From contig CAMWQW010000012.1 of assembly GCA_947176505.1 (NCBI GenBank), forward strand, positions 1-64,000: a stretch of DNA of 64,000 bases, read 5' to 3'. Below, in pieces: positions 53,312-62,629 of this stretch (positions within the stretch are counted from its first letter, which is position 1; each line of letters begins with the position of its first letter). The translations under genes were made by a program, and so were the position numbers. The DNA comes from an uncultured Lachnospiraceae bacterium. GTDB taxonomy: Bacteria > Bacillota > Clostridia > Lachnospirales > Lachnospiraceae. The notes beneath the pieces were generated by a model. It ran no database searches and was not told the origin of the DNA. It was given only the letters and a program-made list of their open reading frames with translations.

Positions 53312-54133
53312 TCATTGATTATAGTAGGCAAAAAGTGCCGTAATATCATCTCCGCACCCTAATTCGCTCGTTTCACCAAGCCATGCTTTCAAGTTGTCGG
53401 ATACCGCCTTTACACCATGCTCGTTAAGCAGTGTAAAATAATCATTGCAAGTCTTTTTGAACTCTTCGTCATTTTTGAAACTATTTGCCATTCCGTCCGT
53501 GGAAAGCATATACATAACAGGCTGTTGCTTGTTTTCTTCCTCTTTTTTTACAAAAGTAATCGCCTTTTTCCAAGACTGTGTCTTACTGAGCGAATGTGTC
53601 TCCGTTCCGAGAATCTTATCCGCCTCGATTATATTCTGCACGCCTGTTTCCGATACCTTTACAATGTCTCCATCGCCAAGCTGGAACGCAAAAAGAAACT
53701 CATTCGTAATTACAAGCCCGAGAAGTGTACTTCCATACATTTTATAGATTGCTTCTTTGTCTTTATTGTTTTCTGCATCAAGAGTCACTTCCCGCTTGCA
53801 GTTGGTATGAATCTTCAATATCCTGCGCTTCCATTCGGCATCTATCGCCTGCGCCACTTTCGTGTCTCCTTCACGTTTGAGAAATGTCAAGAGCAGCTCC
53901 GGTTGTCCGTCATAAGTTTCCAAATAGTCGCCCAGAATCTTACAAAATACATTGACCGCCACATAGGAGCCAGTCTTACTATACGGGCAGGAATCACTTC
54001 CATGTCCATCTGCCACTGCTAAAATGACGGTGTTTTCATCTTTTTCCACCCTTTTCAAGTTGTCCTGACATTCTTTACCACTCCTTACATGGGATGCTCC
54101 CTGCACAGATTCACCGAATACACTTCGTATCAT
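53312..54133 (-). CDS. PP2C-type protein phosphatase
   Basis: A 273-residue Ser/Thr phosphatase. The metal-binding motif AVADGHGSDS is at 40-48, with an early GASHVRSGKECQDN, a middle GSTLLGLVI and the late LSTDGMANSF and CGDDIT residues that complete the two-metal site. It should reverse the action of the kinase in the same operon, possibly on the vWA protein. The ATG at 54133 follows AAAGGACGTTGCAT; a TTG at 54154 would overlap the vWA gene. Confidence 0.9.
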   Translation of the reverse strand: MIRSVFGESVQGASHVRSGKECQDNLKRVEKDENTVILAVADGHGSDSCPYSKTGSYVAVNVFCKILGDYLETYDGQPELLLTFLKREGDTKVAQAIDAEWKRRILKIHTNCKREVTLDAENNKDKEAIYKMYGSTLLGLVITNEFLFAFQLGDGDIVKVSETGVQNIIEADKILGTETHSLSKTQSWKKAITFVKKEEENKQQPVMYMLSTDGMANSFKNDEEFKKTCNDYFTLLNEHGVKAVSDNLKAWLGETSELGCGDDITALFAYYNQ

Positions 54134-54147
54134 ATGCAACGTCCTTT

Positions 54148-54870
54148 CTACCAAACATCACCTTCCTGAATGTCATCAAGGTCAGGGATTCTTCCGCCCA
54201 TATCCACAATCACCGGTCCTGCACTTCCATCTCCGGATTCTCCTTCACCGTCCATTGCAATGCTTGCAGGAGCCGATACAAGTGAAGCTGCAGTGGATGC
54301 CCACTTAATCATCTTTGTAAGCGCCGCCGCATTGTTCGCCTGCAAAACCAATTCTTTATTTCCCGTAAACTCTTCCAAAACTTCATCGTCTGCGTCCTGT
54401 CCGATAGAAATCGCTATCTTTACGGCTTTCTTACCCCACGGGAGTTTCTTAAGCTCCGCAAGCGCCTTCTTATAATCGTCCGTGGGTTGTCCGTCTGACA
54501 ATAACACCAATACCGGGGGTAATGCCCTGTCTGACATTGGCGGAATCGTAAGCTGCGCCGATAAAAGTTCAAATGCTTTTCCTAAATCGGTTACACCTTC
54601 CGCCTCTAAGTCGTCCCATGCAAAATCTTCCACATTTACCGGGCTGCTCGTCACCCATGATGCACCTGTAGAAAATTTCAAAGTACGAATCATCAACTGA
54701 GCGTTCGGATTATTCTCCGCCGCCGACACCATTTCCGGTATGGTTGACTGAATCGCATGATTCACCGTACCGATTTTCTCACCATGCATGGAACCGGAGC
54801 AATCCACAATCCAAAAGAAATGTAAAGGTCTGCTCGCCAGTTCTCCTCCCGGTCTTTTCAGTCCTGACAT
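54148..54870 (-). CDS. TerY-like von Willebrand A protein
   Basis: A 240-residue vWA protein. The MIDAS motif is complete: DCSGS (D23, S25, S27), a Thr in GVTDLGKAFEL and Asp in LLSDGQPTD. The fold covers about residues 15-200 and an acidic, flexible tail ends in DLDDIQEGDVW. TerY proteins are thought to bridge partners in metal-dependent way and to be controlled by the linked kinase and phosphatase. Ribosome site AGGAGG. It lies 12 bp after the LRR gene. Confidence 0.85.
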   Translation of the reverse strand: MSGLKRPGGELASRPLHFFWIVDCSGSMHGEKIGTVNHAIQSTIPEMVSAAENNPNAQLMIRTLKFSTGASWVTSSPVNVEDFAWDDLEAEGVTDLGKAFELLSAQLTIPPMSDRALPPVLVLLSDGQPTDDYKKALAELKKLPWGKKAVKIAISIGQDADDEVLEEFTGNKELVLQANNAAALTKMIKWASTAASLVSAPASIAMDGEGESGDGSAGPVIVDMGGRIPDLDDIQEGDVW

Positions 54871-54882
54871 AGTATTTCCTCC

Positions 54883-56067
54883 TTAAAATCGTGCACTTGC
54901 ACATCTTATTTGTTGTGTTCTGGCGTAGCGCATTGCATAAGAACCCGCATTGCATAAAATAGTAAAATCATTGCGCCTTTCCTCGGGTTCGCCGAATGTC
55001 TGCAAAAATCCGCTTCCTTTTCCGCCGCCAATCTCCACTACGGAATCCGGTATATAAATACTTTCCAGACTTTTGCAACCCGCAAACGCCCCTTCCTCGA
55101 TGCTTGTCACGCCCTCAGGCAAATCAATTTTTTTGATTGATTCACATCCTTCAAACGCTGACAATCTGACAGCTTCCAATTCCTGCGGAAATAACACTTC
55201 TTCCAGACTTCTGCACCAGCGGAAAGTCCCCTTGTGAATCTCCTTTAATTTAAGCGGAAGCGTAACTTTCTTCAACTCTCCGCAGCCCGCAAAGGTATGC
55301 TCTCCGATATATTTTACACTATTCGGTATCGTTATTTTCTCCAAAGCAGTATACTCAAACACACCGTCAAACTTAGGCATACCACCTAATACCGCCGGAC
55401 AGCCGGACGTATCCGTTGTTCCGATACGCTTCAAAGTACTTGGCAAAACAGCTTCTTTTAACCCTTTGCAGTTTAAAAACACACCGTTTCCCAGAATTTC
55501 TATCCCTTCCGAAATGATGATTTTCTCGATTCCGACGCATCCTTTGAAAGCATGATTCCCAACCGCAATCACTTTTTTCCCTTCAATGACATTGGGAATG
55601 ACTACAACACTCTCATCAAAATCCACAAATCGGAGAATTTTAATCCCCCACGACATTGCTTCATACTCGTATAAACTATCGCTTTCAACGGCAACCCATT
55701 CTTTCGCCGCCTTGTCTTTTACCGCTGTCTCTTCCGGCAAATCACCGTTACCTGCGGATGTTCTACCCTCATCCGGCGAAAGACCCATCGCCTGCGCCCA
55801 TGTACTCACAGCATTTTCCGCATTTCTTGTTCTTATGCCGTATCCCTGCTCAACAGACCTGACAAACCGATGCAGCACAATTTGGTCAATCTGCGTAAGC
55901 CCTCTCATCTCATTTACAATGCCGTCGTCAAATACCATCAACAGTGTATTTCTTTTAAGCCTGTCCTGTGGAAAAAAATCTGAAAAAAGGGCTTGCAGTT
56001 TCTTTCTATCCGAAAGAGAATCCGGATAATCCTGTATGATTTTTTTAACAACTTCATAGTCTTCCAT
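54883..56067 (-). CDS. BspA-like leucine-rich repeat protein
   Basis: A 394-residue protein. The N-terminal 90 residues are a helical region (YPDSLSDRKKLQALFSDFFPQDRLKRNTLL). From about residue 140 on it carries BspA-type LRR units of about 23 residues, for example VIAVGNHAFKGCVGIEKIIIS, VKYIGEHTFAGCGELKKVTL and VTSIEEGAFAGCKSLESIYIP. There is no signal peptide, so it acts inside the cell. The N-terminal region plus LRR build suggests a sensor or adaptor for the surrounding kinase-phosphatase module. Confidence 0.85.
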   Translation of the reverse strand: MEDYEVVKKIIQDYPDSLSDRKKLQALFSDFFPQDRLKRNTLLMVFDDGIVNEMRGLTQIDQIVLHRFVRSVEQGYGIRTRNAENAVSTWAQAMGLSPDEGRTSAGNGDLPEETAVKDKAAKEWVAVESDSLYEYEAMSWGIKILRFVDFDESVVVIPNVIEGKKVIAVGNHAFKGCVGIEKIIISEGIEILGNGVFLNCKGLKEAVLPSTLKRIGTTDTSGCPAVLGGMPKFDGVFEYTALEKITIPNSVKYIGEHTFAGCGELKKVTLPLKLKEIHKGTFRWCRSLEEVLFPQELEAVRLSAFEGCESIKKIDLPEGVTSIEEGAFAGCKSLESIYIPDSVVEIGGGKGSGFLQTFGEPEERRNDFTILCNAGSYAMRYARTQQIRCASARF

Positions 56068-56109
56068 ACTACTCTTCCATTCTTACCCAATCTGCAAATT
56101 GAATGTGCC

Positions 56110-57417
56110 TCAATGAAACTCTCCTATCAACTGTCCAAAATCAATCTTCGTATCCTTGGCAATCGCCGCCGAACGCCCTTCCACTACAGGAATCTGTGTT
56201 CCGTCCGCTTTGATATAAGTCCAGTTTTCTTTTGTCAGATTTTTAATCCCCCAAAGATTCGGGTTGTTTGGATTTTGTACTACTTCCCCCACTACGGTTT
56301 CCATATCATGTCCACCGTCTATGTGATGCTTATAAATCTTCGTATCCGCCATAAGCAGTATCGTACTTCTGCCACTCACAAGTTTAGCCGGAACAGACAC
56401 CGCCTTCTGGCATCCCCAGCATGTATGCACAACACCGTTTGTTTCTTTGTTCACATCATAGAATACTTCCGAGCCACAATTGTTGCAAATCATAATCCCT
56501 GACATAAGGTTTGCAAATGTTTCCAACCATTTGCTTTCCGTAATTCTCCGATTAGGCTGTTGCAGGCCTACCGTAAATGACGCAGTAAACAGTTCCTTTA
56601 ACTGCTGCGGGTACAAATCCCAGAAAATAAGCGCATTGTCCTGATAACCGGCAAGCGGACGATTATCTTTATGATCCGGATCAAAAATGAACAAAGGATC
56701 TGTTCCGTACAACTGATTCATCGCATGGATGTCCATACACTTAATCTGTGCTTCCCGCCTGCCTTCCAGCGGATGATTCAACATAAACATATAAAACAGC
56801 AGTACTGCCAGCGAAAATAGGTCTGTGTTCCTCGAAGGTTTTGCTTTGCCTACAACAATCTCAGGCGCCATAAACCGGGGCGTTCCGTATATACCGGTTT
56901 TCGCTCCGTTATAGGAAACATTATCATTGTCACATATGAGCACGTCCCCCGTATCCGGGTCAAAAAAGACATTGCCGAAGGAAATGTCCCGATAACTATA
57001 TCCTTTTCCATGCAGCGCATTGTACCCTTTTGTCAAATTATAAGCCGCCCTGCATAAGCAGTAAAAAGACGGCTCCGCCTTTCTTTTCATCATATCTACA
57101 ATACTTTTATAATTCTTGGGACGAAGCGGCATAACATAACCGAAAGATTCGCCATATGATGTAAAAATCATATCCTGCGGCCACAAAAAGGAAGGATCCG
57201 GCGCGCCGCTCTGAATCAGATTGTCCAGTATTTCTTTCTGGTTTTGGGTTGCAGTACTTTTATAATACCATTTAAGTGCATATTTTTTGTGGTCGGCATT
57301 TACCGAATATACCTCACCCTGCCCGCCGGATCCTAACAGTTTCTCAACCGTATATCTGTTACCGCTTTCAGAGATAAGGACCGTTCCGCTCTTTAACTGT
57401 CCATCCATACTCATCAT
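56110..57417 (-). CDS. Hanks-like protein kinase with C-terminal zinc ribbon
   Basis: A 435-residue kinase, soluble. The glycine loop is LGSGGQGEVY (28-37) with Lys49, the catalytic loop YRDISFGN (D144, N149) and CDND (162-165) in place of DFG. These changes are typical of the vWA/PP2C-linked kinase family. A zinc ribbon lies at C311, C314, C333, C336, followed by a 95-residue sheet-rich C-terminus (TIYKHHIDGGHDMETVVGEV-like) that may be FHA-like. It is first of the five-gene module; start at 57417 has AAGGG just upstream. Confidence 0.85.
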   Translation of the reverse strand: MMSMDGQLKSGTVLISESGNRYTVEKLLGSGGQGEVYSVNADHKKYALKWYYKSTATQNQKEILDNLIQSGAPDPSFLWPQDMIFTSYGESFGYVMPLRPKNYKSIVDMMKRKAEPSFYCLCRAAYNLTKGYNALHGKGYSYRDISFGNVFFDPDTGDVLICDNDNVSYNGAKTGIYGTPRFMAPEIVVGKAKPSRNTDLFSLAVLLFYMFMLNHPLEGRREAQIKCMDIHAMNQLYGTDPLFIFDPDHKDNRPLAGYQDNALIFWDLYPQQLKELFTASFTVGLQQPNRRITESKWLETFANLMSGIMICNNCGSEVFYDVNKETNGVVHTCWGCQKAVSVPAKLVSGRSTILLMADTKIYKHHIDGGHDMETVVGEVVQNPNNPNLWGIKNLTKENWTYIKADGTQIPVVEGRSAAIAKDTKIDFGQLIGEFH

Positions 57418-57456
57418 ATTCCCTTCACATGCTGTTTCCGCTTATTCGAGTCTGCA

Positions 57457-57481
57457 AAGTAATTTGCGAAGCAAATTACTT
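57457..57481. repeat. Hairpin with GAA loop between rnfB and the kinase gene
   Basis: AAGTAATTTGC GAA GCAAATTACTT, a perfect 11-bp stem. On the + strand it is followed by TTTT. It fills the 68-bp gap between rnfB and the kinase; on the - strand the T tract is short, so transcription from rnf may read through. Confidence 0.85.
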
Positions 57482-57485
57482 TTTC

Positions 57486-58277
57486 TCACACTATTACTTT
57501 CTTAGGACACTTTGCTTTACATGCACCGCATCCGATACATTTCTCCTGATCGATTGTCGCATGGAAGTTCTCGATTGTAACCGCATCCACAGGACAATTT
57601 TTCTTACATAACTGACAAGCAATACAGCCTACATCGCATGCCTTAATAGTAGCCGGTCCTTTTTCCTTGGAGCTGCACGCCACCACATGCTTCGCATCAT
57701 ATGGAATCAGCGTAATCAGATTCTTAGGACATACAGCAATGCATTTACCACATGCCTTACAAGCTTCTTTATCTACCACTGCCACACCGTTAACTACATG
57801 AATGGCATCAAAAGGACAAACTTTCACACAGCTTCCGAATCCGAGACAGCCGTCGTTGCAAGATTTCGGACCGCCGTTAGGCACAAAAGACAACATACGA
57901 CAGTCCTCAATACCTGTATAGTCGTAGTCCATTCTCGTGCGTTCCTTATCGCCCTGACATCTGACGAAAGCAACTTGTCTGGCACTGTCCTGTGCTTCCA
58001 CTCCCATAATCTGAGCAATCTGATTACCGACTTTCTCCCCGCCTACCGGACAGGCATTCACAGGTGCCTCCCCTTTGGCAATCGCAGCCGCCAGACCGGA
58101 ACAGCCCGCATAACCGCAGCCGCCACAGTTATTACCGGGCAGAACACCCAGTACAGCCTCTTCTTTCTCATCTACTTCTACTTTAAACTTGATACCGGCA
58201 ATGCCGAGGAACAATCCAACAAACAGACCGACCGCTCCTACGACCATCGTTGCCATCAATATCCCGGTTATATTCAT
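57486..58277 (-). CDS. rnfB: Rnf complex subunit B
   Basis: A 263-residue iron-sulfur subunit that accepts electrons from ferredoxin. One N-terminal membrane helix (GILMATMVVGAVGLFVGLFLG) is followed by a four-Cys cluster (NNCGGCGYAGCSG ... NACPVGG) and then three ferredoxin-type cluster segments: CVKVCPFDA, CKACGKCIAVCPKN, CIACQLCKKNCP and CIGCGACKAKCPK. It is the last gene of the rnf operon. Ribosome site GAGGTAGGGAT. Confidence 0.95.
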   Translation of the reverse strand: MNITGILMATMVVGAVGLFVGLFLGIAGIKFKVEVDEKEEAVLGVLPGNNCGGCGYAGCSGLAAAIAKGEAPVNACPVGGEKVGNQIAQIMGVEAQDSARQVAFVRCQGDKERTRMDYDYTGIEDCRMLSFVPNGGPKSCNDGCLGFGSCVKVCPFDAIHVVNGVAVVDKEACKACGKCIAVCPKNLITLIPYDAKHVVACSSKEKGPATIKACDVGCIACQLCKKNCPVDAVTIENFHATIDQEKCIGCGACKAKCPKKVIV

Positions 58278-58340
58278 ATCCCTACCTCACTTTATATGTC
58301 ATTACTCCATTTCTCCGAATTTGCAGAGCAAATCCCGCAA

Positions 58341-58408
58341 TTGAAGGAAACTCATAATTGAACAAAGCTCATAATTGAGCGAAGCTCATAATTGAGCGAA
58401 GCTCAATT
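58341..58408. repeat. Four tandem 17-bp hairpin repeats between rnfB and rnfA
   Basis: Units at 58341, 58358, 58375 and 58392, each 17 bp. The last two read TTGAGCGAAGCTCA plus a short A/T end; the first two are diverged copies. Each unit can form a stem with a GAA loop (TTGAGC/GCTCAA). A related palindrome ATTTGC AGA GCAAAT lies just before at 58319-58333. The array ends right at the rnfA stop codon. Confidence 0.9.
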
Positions 58409-58410
58409 TA

Positions 58411-58989
58411 TTATAGTAATCCGGAGAAACCACAGAATGCAATTGCCATTAACCCTGCCGTGACAAGAACAATCGGCATACCCCTAAAGGATTCCGGTAC
58501 ATCATTATATGTCATTTTCTCTCTGATTCCTGCCAGAATCACAATCGAAATGGTAAATCCTACCGCAGTCGCAAACCCGTTCACGATTCCGGTTCCGATG
58601 CCATAACTCTTCTGTACATTAGTAAGCGCCACACCAAGCACTGCACAGTTCGTTGTAATTAGCGGAAGGTATACACCCAACGACTGATACAGGGACGGAA
58701 TAAATTTCTTTAAAAACATCTCCACAAACTGTACCAATGCCGCTATGACAAGAATAAATACAATCGTCTGTAAATAAGTAATGTTTAAGGGCACTAGAAT
58801 ATATTTGTAAATTGCCCCTGCCACTGCCGAAGCCAGCGTTATAACAAAAATAACTGCAACTCCCATACCCGTTGCCGTTTCAGTCTTCTTAGATACACCG
58901 AGGAACGGGCACAAACCCAGAAACTGGCTCAAAACTACGTTATTAACCAAAGAGGACGCAATCAAAATTACAAGTAATTCTTTAATCAT
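58411..58989 (-). CDS. rnfA: Rnf complex subunit A
   Basis: A 192-residue membrane protein with six hydrophobic helices. The conserved early motif NNVVLSQFLGLCPFLGVSK carries the Cys that, with RnfE, is thought to bind a membrane 2Fe-2S cluster; TTNCAVLGVAL holds the second. The ATG at 58989 follows GGAGGATGAGAAGA, overlapping the end of rnfE. Confidence 0.95.
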   Translation of the reverse strand: MIKELLVILIASSLVNNVVLSQFLGLCPFLGVSKKTETATGMGVAVIFVITLASAVAGAIYKYILVPLNITYLQTIVFILVIAALVQFVEMFLKKFIPSLYQSLGVYLPLITTNCAVLGVALTNVQKSYGIGTGIVNGFATAVGFTISIVILAGIREKMTYNDVPESFRGMPIVLVTAGLMAIAFCGFSGLL

Positions 58990-59758
58990 TCTTCTCATCC
59001 TCCCTCATCACTTTTGTTTCTGTATTCTTTGTCACCACGGACTCTTTCTTCTCATTGCCGTCTGCTTTTTCATCATAAAGCCTGTGCGCACAGCCACTGT
59101 CGGAGCAGTTCATACAATCCGAATTGCAGCCGGATTGAATTTTTGACATGTCCTTCCCTTTCTTCTCACCGGCAATTTTTACCTTATTCTGAATCGCAGT
59201 CAATAAAGCCAGTACGAAGAATGCACCCGGTGCCATGATAAAAATACTCACCGGGACAAAGCTGTCGGGCATCACATGGATTCCAAACACTTCCCCTGCC
59301 CCTAACAGCTCTCTCACTGCACCGATGCATGTAAGCGCTGCCGAGAATCCAAGTCCCATACCGATTCCGTCAAACAGAGACGGAATGACAGGATTCTTAT
59401 AAGCATATGCTTCCGCACGCCCCAAAATGATACAGTTTACAACAATTAACGGAATATAGATTCCGAGCGCATCATACAAAAACGGGAGAAATCCCTGTAA
59501 TAATAGCTCCACCACCGTCACAAAAGATGCAATGATGACAATGAAAGCCGGAATACGTACTTTATCCGGTATAATATTCCTAAGAAGAGAAATAAAAACA
59601 TTGCTCAATGCGAGCACCACCATAGTTGTAAGCCCCATGCCTAACCCGTTAATCGCCGAAGTCGTAACCGCGAGCGTAGGACACATACCGAGCATCAGCA
59701 CAAATGTGGGATTTTCCTTCACAATACCGTTGACAAGACGTTCTTTTGCACTATTCAT
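58982..59758 (-). CDS. rnfE: Rnf complex subunit E with Cys-rich tail
   Basis: A 258-residue membrane protein, partner of RnfA, with Cys-bearing motifs NPTFVLMLGMCPTLAVT and VNCIILGRAEA. The last 55 residues leave the membrane and include CNSDCMNCSDSGC, a four-Cys stretch not part of the usual core, followed by a charged end. The ATG at 59758 follows GGAGGAGGTAGTCAGA. Confidence 0.93.
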   Translation of the reverse strand: MNSAKERLVNGIVKENPTFVLMLGMCPTLAVTTSAINGLGMGLTTMVVLALSNVFISLLRNIIPDKVRIPAFIVIIASFVTVVELLLQGFLPFLYDALGIYIPLIVVNCIILGRAEAYAYKNPVIPSLFDGIGMGLGFSAALTCIGAVRELLGAGEVFGIHVMPDSFVPVSIFIMAPGAFFVLALLTAIQNKVKIAGEKKGKDMSKIQSGCNSDCMNCSDSGCAHRLYDEKADGNEKKESVVTKNTETKVMREDEKND

Positions 59759-60359
59759 TCTGACTACCTCCTCCCAATTTAGTCTGGAAATAGTATAGCC
59801 CTGCATTGACTCCATTGGTCACTGCATTCGTCGTAATTGTAGCACCGGAAATTGCGTCAATCTGACTCTCCGATGTGGCACCATTCTTGGTATACTCAAA
59901 CTTCTCTACCTGTCTTCCGGCGAACTGCGGTTTCAGTACATCTTCCGCCTGCATACCAAGACCTGCTGTCTCCGAAATAGACAAAATCGAGATGCCGTTA
60001 ACCGTACCGTCCATGCGTACTCCAAGAGAAAACTGTATATCTCCACCATATCCTTCCTTGGTCGTCACCGTAATCACATAACCTAGCACACTGCCGGAAT
60101 CGTCCTTCGCTTCCATCACTTCATTAACGCTCTCTTGCGCGTATCCCGCTTCGCTCCATTCGGCGGCATCCACCGGATTTACTGCTATCATTCCGAAAGA
60201 TGCGGCATCTTGAAAGACTTCCTGACATGCCTCCTGCTTCGCCAGCGCTTCCTGCTTAGCAATCGGATCCTTCGTAATTTGATATACAAAACCGAGAACC
60301 AGTCCGGCAACAATCGTAATTGCCAGCATGATTCCGGTATTCTTCATCATTTCTTTCAT
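59751..60359 (-). CDS. rnfG: Rnf complex subunit G, covalent FMN
   Basis: A 202-residue protein with one N-terminal membrane helix (GIMLAITIVAGLVLGFVYQI) and an extracytoplasmic FMN-binding domain. The flavinylation motif DAISGATIT holds the Thr that receives FMN from ApbE. Overlaps rnfD by an ATGA and rnfE by 8 bp. Confidence 0.95.
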   Translation of the reverse strand: MKEMMKNTGIMLAITIVAGLVLGFVYQITKDPIAKQEALAKQEACQEVFQDAASFGMIAVNPVDAAEWSEAGYAQESVNEVMEAKDDSGSVLGYVITVTTKEGYGGDIQFSLGVRMDGTVNGISILSISETAGLGMQAEDVLKPQFAGRQVEKFEYTKNGATSESQIDAISGATITTNAVTNGVNAGLYYFQTKLGGGSQNE

Positions 60360-61288
60360 GCTTTTTCTCCTCCTTTACCAAATGCTTTCGGAAGAGTAAT
60401 CTTCTCAATAAGCGGCACCAGTAAATTGCCGATAATAATCGCGTAGGACACCCCTTCTGAAGAAGGTCCGAACAGTCGGAATATTCCCGTCAAAATACCG
60501 AGCAGAATACCAAAAAGATATTGTCCGTTCTTCGTAATCGGTCTGGTTACATAGTCCGTCGCCATAAAGAACGCGCCAAGCATCAGACCGCCTCCAGCCA
60601 AATGCGCGGAAATATACGCCGCATCCAAGCCATGTCCGCCGAATATACTAATAAAAATTACGAAACTCACTATGTAACTTCCCGGAATTCGAAGATCAAT
60701 CACACCCATTAAAATCAGGAAGCATGCACCGATTACAATAGCAATCATGGATGTCTCGCCGATTGTACCCGCCGTTCTTCCGATTACCATATTTAAAATG
60801 TTAACATCCACGCCGTTCTTTAAATCAGCAAGCGGAGTTGCGCCCGTGTATGCATCGCAATCGAAATTCGTCATAATAGACGTAAATGAAATCAACAGAA
60901 AACATCTTGCGCCGAGTGCCGGATTCATAAAATTCTGTCCAAGTCCTCCGAACAACATCTTCACAACCAAAATCGCAAACACACCACCTACCACGCCAAT
61001 CCACCATGGTACAGATACCGGCAGATTCAGCGCCAGCAGCAAACCGGTCACCACCGCCGAATAATCTCCTATCGTAACTTTTCTTTTACATATTTTCTCG
61101 AAGATAAACTCTGTAATCACCGTTGTTGCCACGGTAATTACAATCGTAATCAACGCTTTTAATCCAAAATTGTAAATACCGAATCCCGCCGCCGGAAGAA
61201 GGGCGATCACTACCGCAAGCATGATATTGCTTGTGGTTGTTTTAGATCTGACATGGGGATTGGACGATACTTTCATTAAATCACTCAT
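60356..61288 (-). CDS. rnfD: Rnf complex subunit D
   Basis: A 310-residue membrane protein with about nine hydrophobic helices. It has the flavinylation motif DAYTGATPLADLK and the NqrB-like segment GQNFMNPALGARCFLLIS. It forms part of the ion path. The stop overlaps the rnfG start. Confidence 0.95.
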   Translation of the reverse strand: MSDLMKVSSNPHVRSKTTTSNIMLAVVIALLPAAGFGIYNFGLKALITIVITVATTVITEFIFEKICKRKVTIGDYSAVVTGLLLALNLPVSVPWWIGVVGGVFAILVVKMLFGGLGQNFMNPALGARCFLLISFTSIMTNFDCDAYTGATPLADLKNGVDVNILNMVIGRTAGTIGETSMIAIVIGACFLILMGVIDLRIPGSYIVSFVIFISIFGGHGLDAAYISAHLAGGGLMLGAFFMATDYVTRPITKNGQYLFGILLGILTGIFRLFGPSSEGVSYAIIIGNLLVPLIEKITLPKAFGKGGEKA

Positions 61289-61312
61289 ATCCTTGTTTGT
61301 GCTCCTTTCTTC

Positions 61313-62629
61313 CTACTTTTTCTTCTTAGCAAGCTGTATCTTGCGCATAGACTTAATCGACTGCGTCAATGGACGTTTTGCAGGACATACAAAGCTGCAG
61401 CAGCCACATTCAACACATTCCAGACCGTCAAGCGCAAGAAATTCTTCTTCTGCATAATTCTGTGCGTAGACAGCCAGTTTGTTTGGCACCAGACGACTCG
61501 GACATGCCTCGACACATCTTCCGCATTTGATACATGCACTCGGCTCCATTCGCGATACATCATCTTCCGTCAGACAAAGAAGCGCCGATGCCGTCTTAGT
61601 TGTCGGAACATCAAGATCAAAGATACCGAATCCCATCATCGGACCGCCAGAGACAATCTTTACTGGCTCCTTCTTAAAACCGCCCGCCTCTTCAATCAGT
61701 TCATGGTAATTAGTGCCAATCCGCACAATAAAATTACGAGGATCCGCCACCGCATCTCCTGTTACAGTCACAATACGGTTCATGAGCGGTCTTCCTTCAT
61801 ATATGGCATGATAAATTGCTACAATAGTATCTACATTGTTCACTACACAGCCAGCATCCGCCGGAAGCATCGATGAATTGATTGCTCTTCCGGTAGTCGC
61901 ATATATGATCTGTCTCTCTGCACCTTGAGGATATTTCGTTTTTAATGCTTTGACGCTGATTCGCGGCTCGTCTTTTGTCAAATTTTTCAATAACTCTATG
62001 CAGTCTGGTTTATTATCCTCCACTGCCAATATGCCTCTTGCATTCTCGAAAAGCTTAAGAGAAACTTTTAATCCTTTAATCAGTTTCTCCGGCTCTTCCA
62101 ACATTCTTCTGTAGTCAGATGTAAGATATGGCTCACACTCTGCACAATTCGCAATTACATAGTCAATCTTATCCGGTTCTTTAGGAGAGAGCTTAATATA
62201 AGTTGGAAAACCCGCTCCACCCATACCGACAATGCCTGCTTCTTTAATCCGTTCTATAATCTCCTCTCTGCCCATCTTCTCCAACGGCTTTACTTGCGGA
62301 TATTCCACTTCCTCGTATAATCCGTCATTCTCGATGATAATACTCATCACGTTATCCCCGGTGACTACCCGCCTCGGTTCAATAGATTTGACAGTACCCG
62401 ATACTGTCGCATAAATCGGCGCAGACACAAATCCTCCCGCTTCGGCAATCTTCTGTCCGGTCAGCACATGATCGCCCTTTTGCACAATCGGCTTCGCCGG
62501 CGCTCCGATATGCTGCGATAGCGGATATACCAAATCACCTTTTGGCAGAACTGCTTTGATAGGCTTATCCTTAGACAATTCTTTACCGTCATAAGGATGA
62601 ATGCCACCTTGAAATGTTCGCTTTGCCAT
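61313..62629 (-). CDS. rnfC: Rnf complex subunit C
   Basis: A 438-residue cytoplasmic subunit linking NADH to the complex. The N-terminal HPYDGKELSKDKPI leads into a biotinyl-like part; the NAD/FMN-binding region includes GIVGMGGAGFPTYIKL; two 4Fe-4S segments close it (CIKCGRCVEACPSRL and CVECGCCSFVCPAKR). First gene of the operon; GAGGGGCAAAAA precedes the ATG. A weak promoter (TTGTGT, CATAAA) may lie near 62690. Confidence 0.95.
   Translation of the reverse strand: MAKRTFQGGIHPYDGKELSKDKPIKAVLPKGDLVYPLSQHIGAPAKPIVQKGDHVLTGQKIAEAGGFVSAPIYATVSGTVKSIEPRRVVTGDNVMSIIIENDGLYEEVEYPQVKPLEKMGREEIIERIKEAGIVGMGGAGFPTYIKLSPKEPDKIDYVIANCAECEPYLTSDYRRMLEEPEKLIKGLKVSLKLFENARGILAVEDNKPDCIELLKNLTKDEPRISVKALKTKYPQGAERQIIYATTGRAINSSMLPADAGCVVNNVDTIVAIYHAIYEGRPLMNRIVTVTGDAVADPRNFIVRIGTNYHELIEEAGGFKKEPVKIVSGGPMMGFGIFDLDVPTTKTASALLCLTEDDVSRMEPSACIKCGRCVEACPSRLVPNKLAVYAQNYAEEEFLALDGLECVECGCCSFVCPAKRPLTQSIKSMRKIQLAKKKK

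Noticed and set aside
58341..58408. Tandem repeats considered as a CRISPR array
   Set aside because: Units are 17 bp with no spacers and no cas genes nearby.
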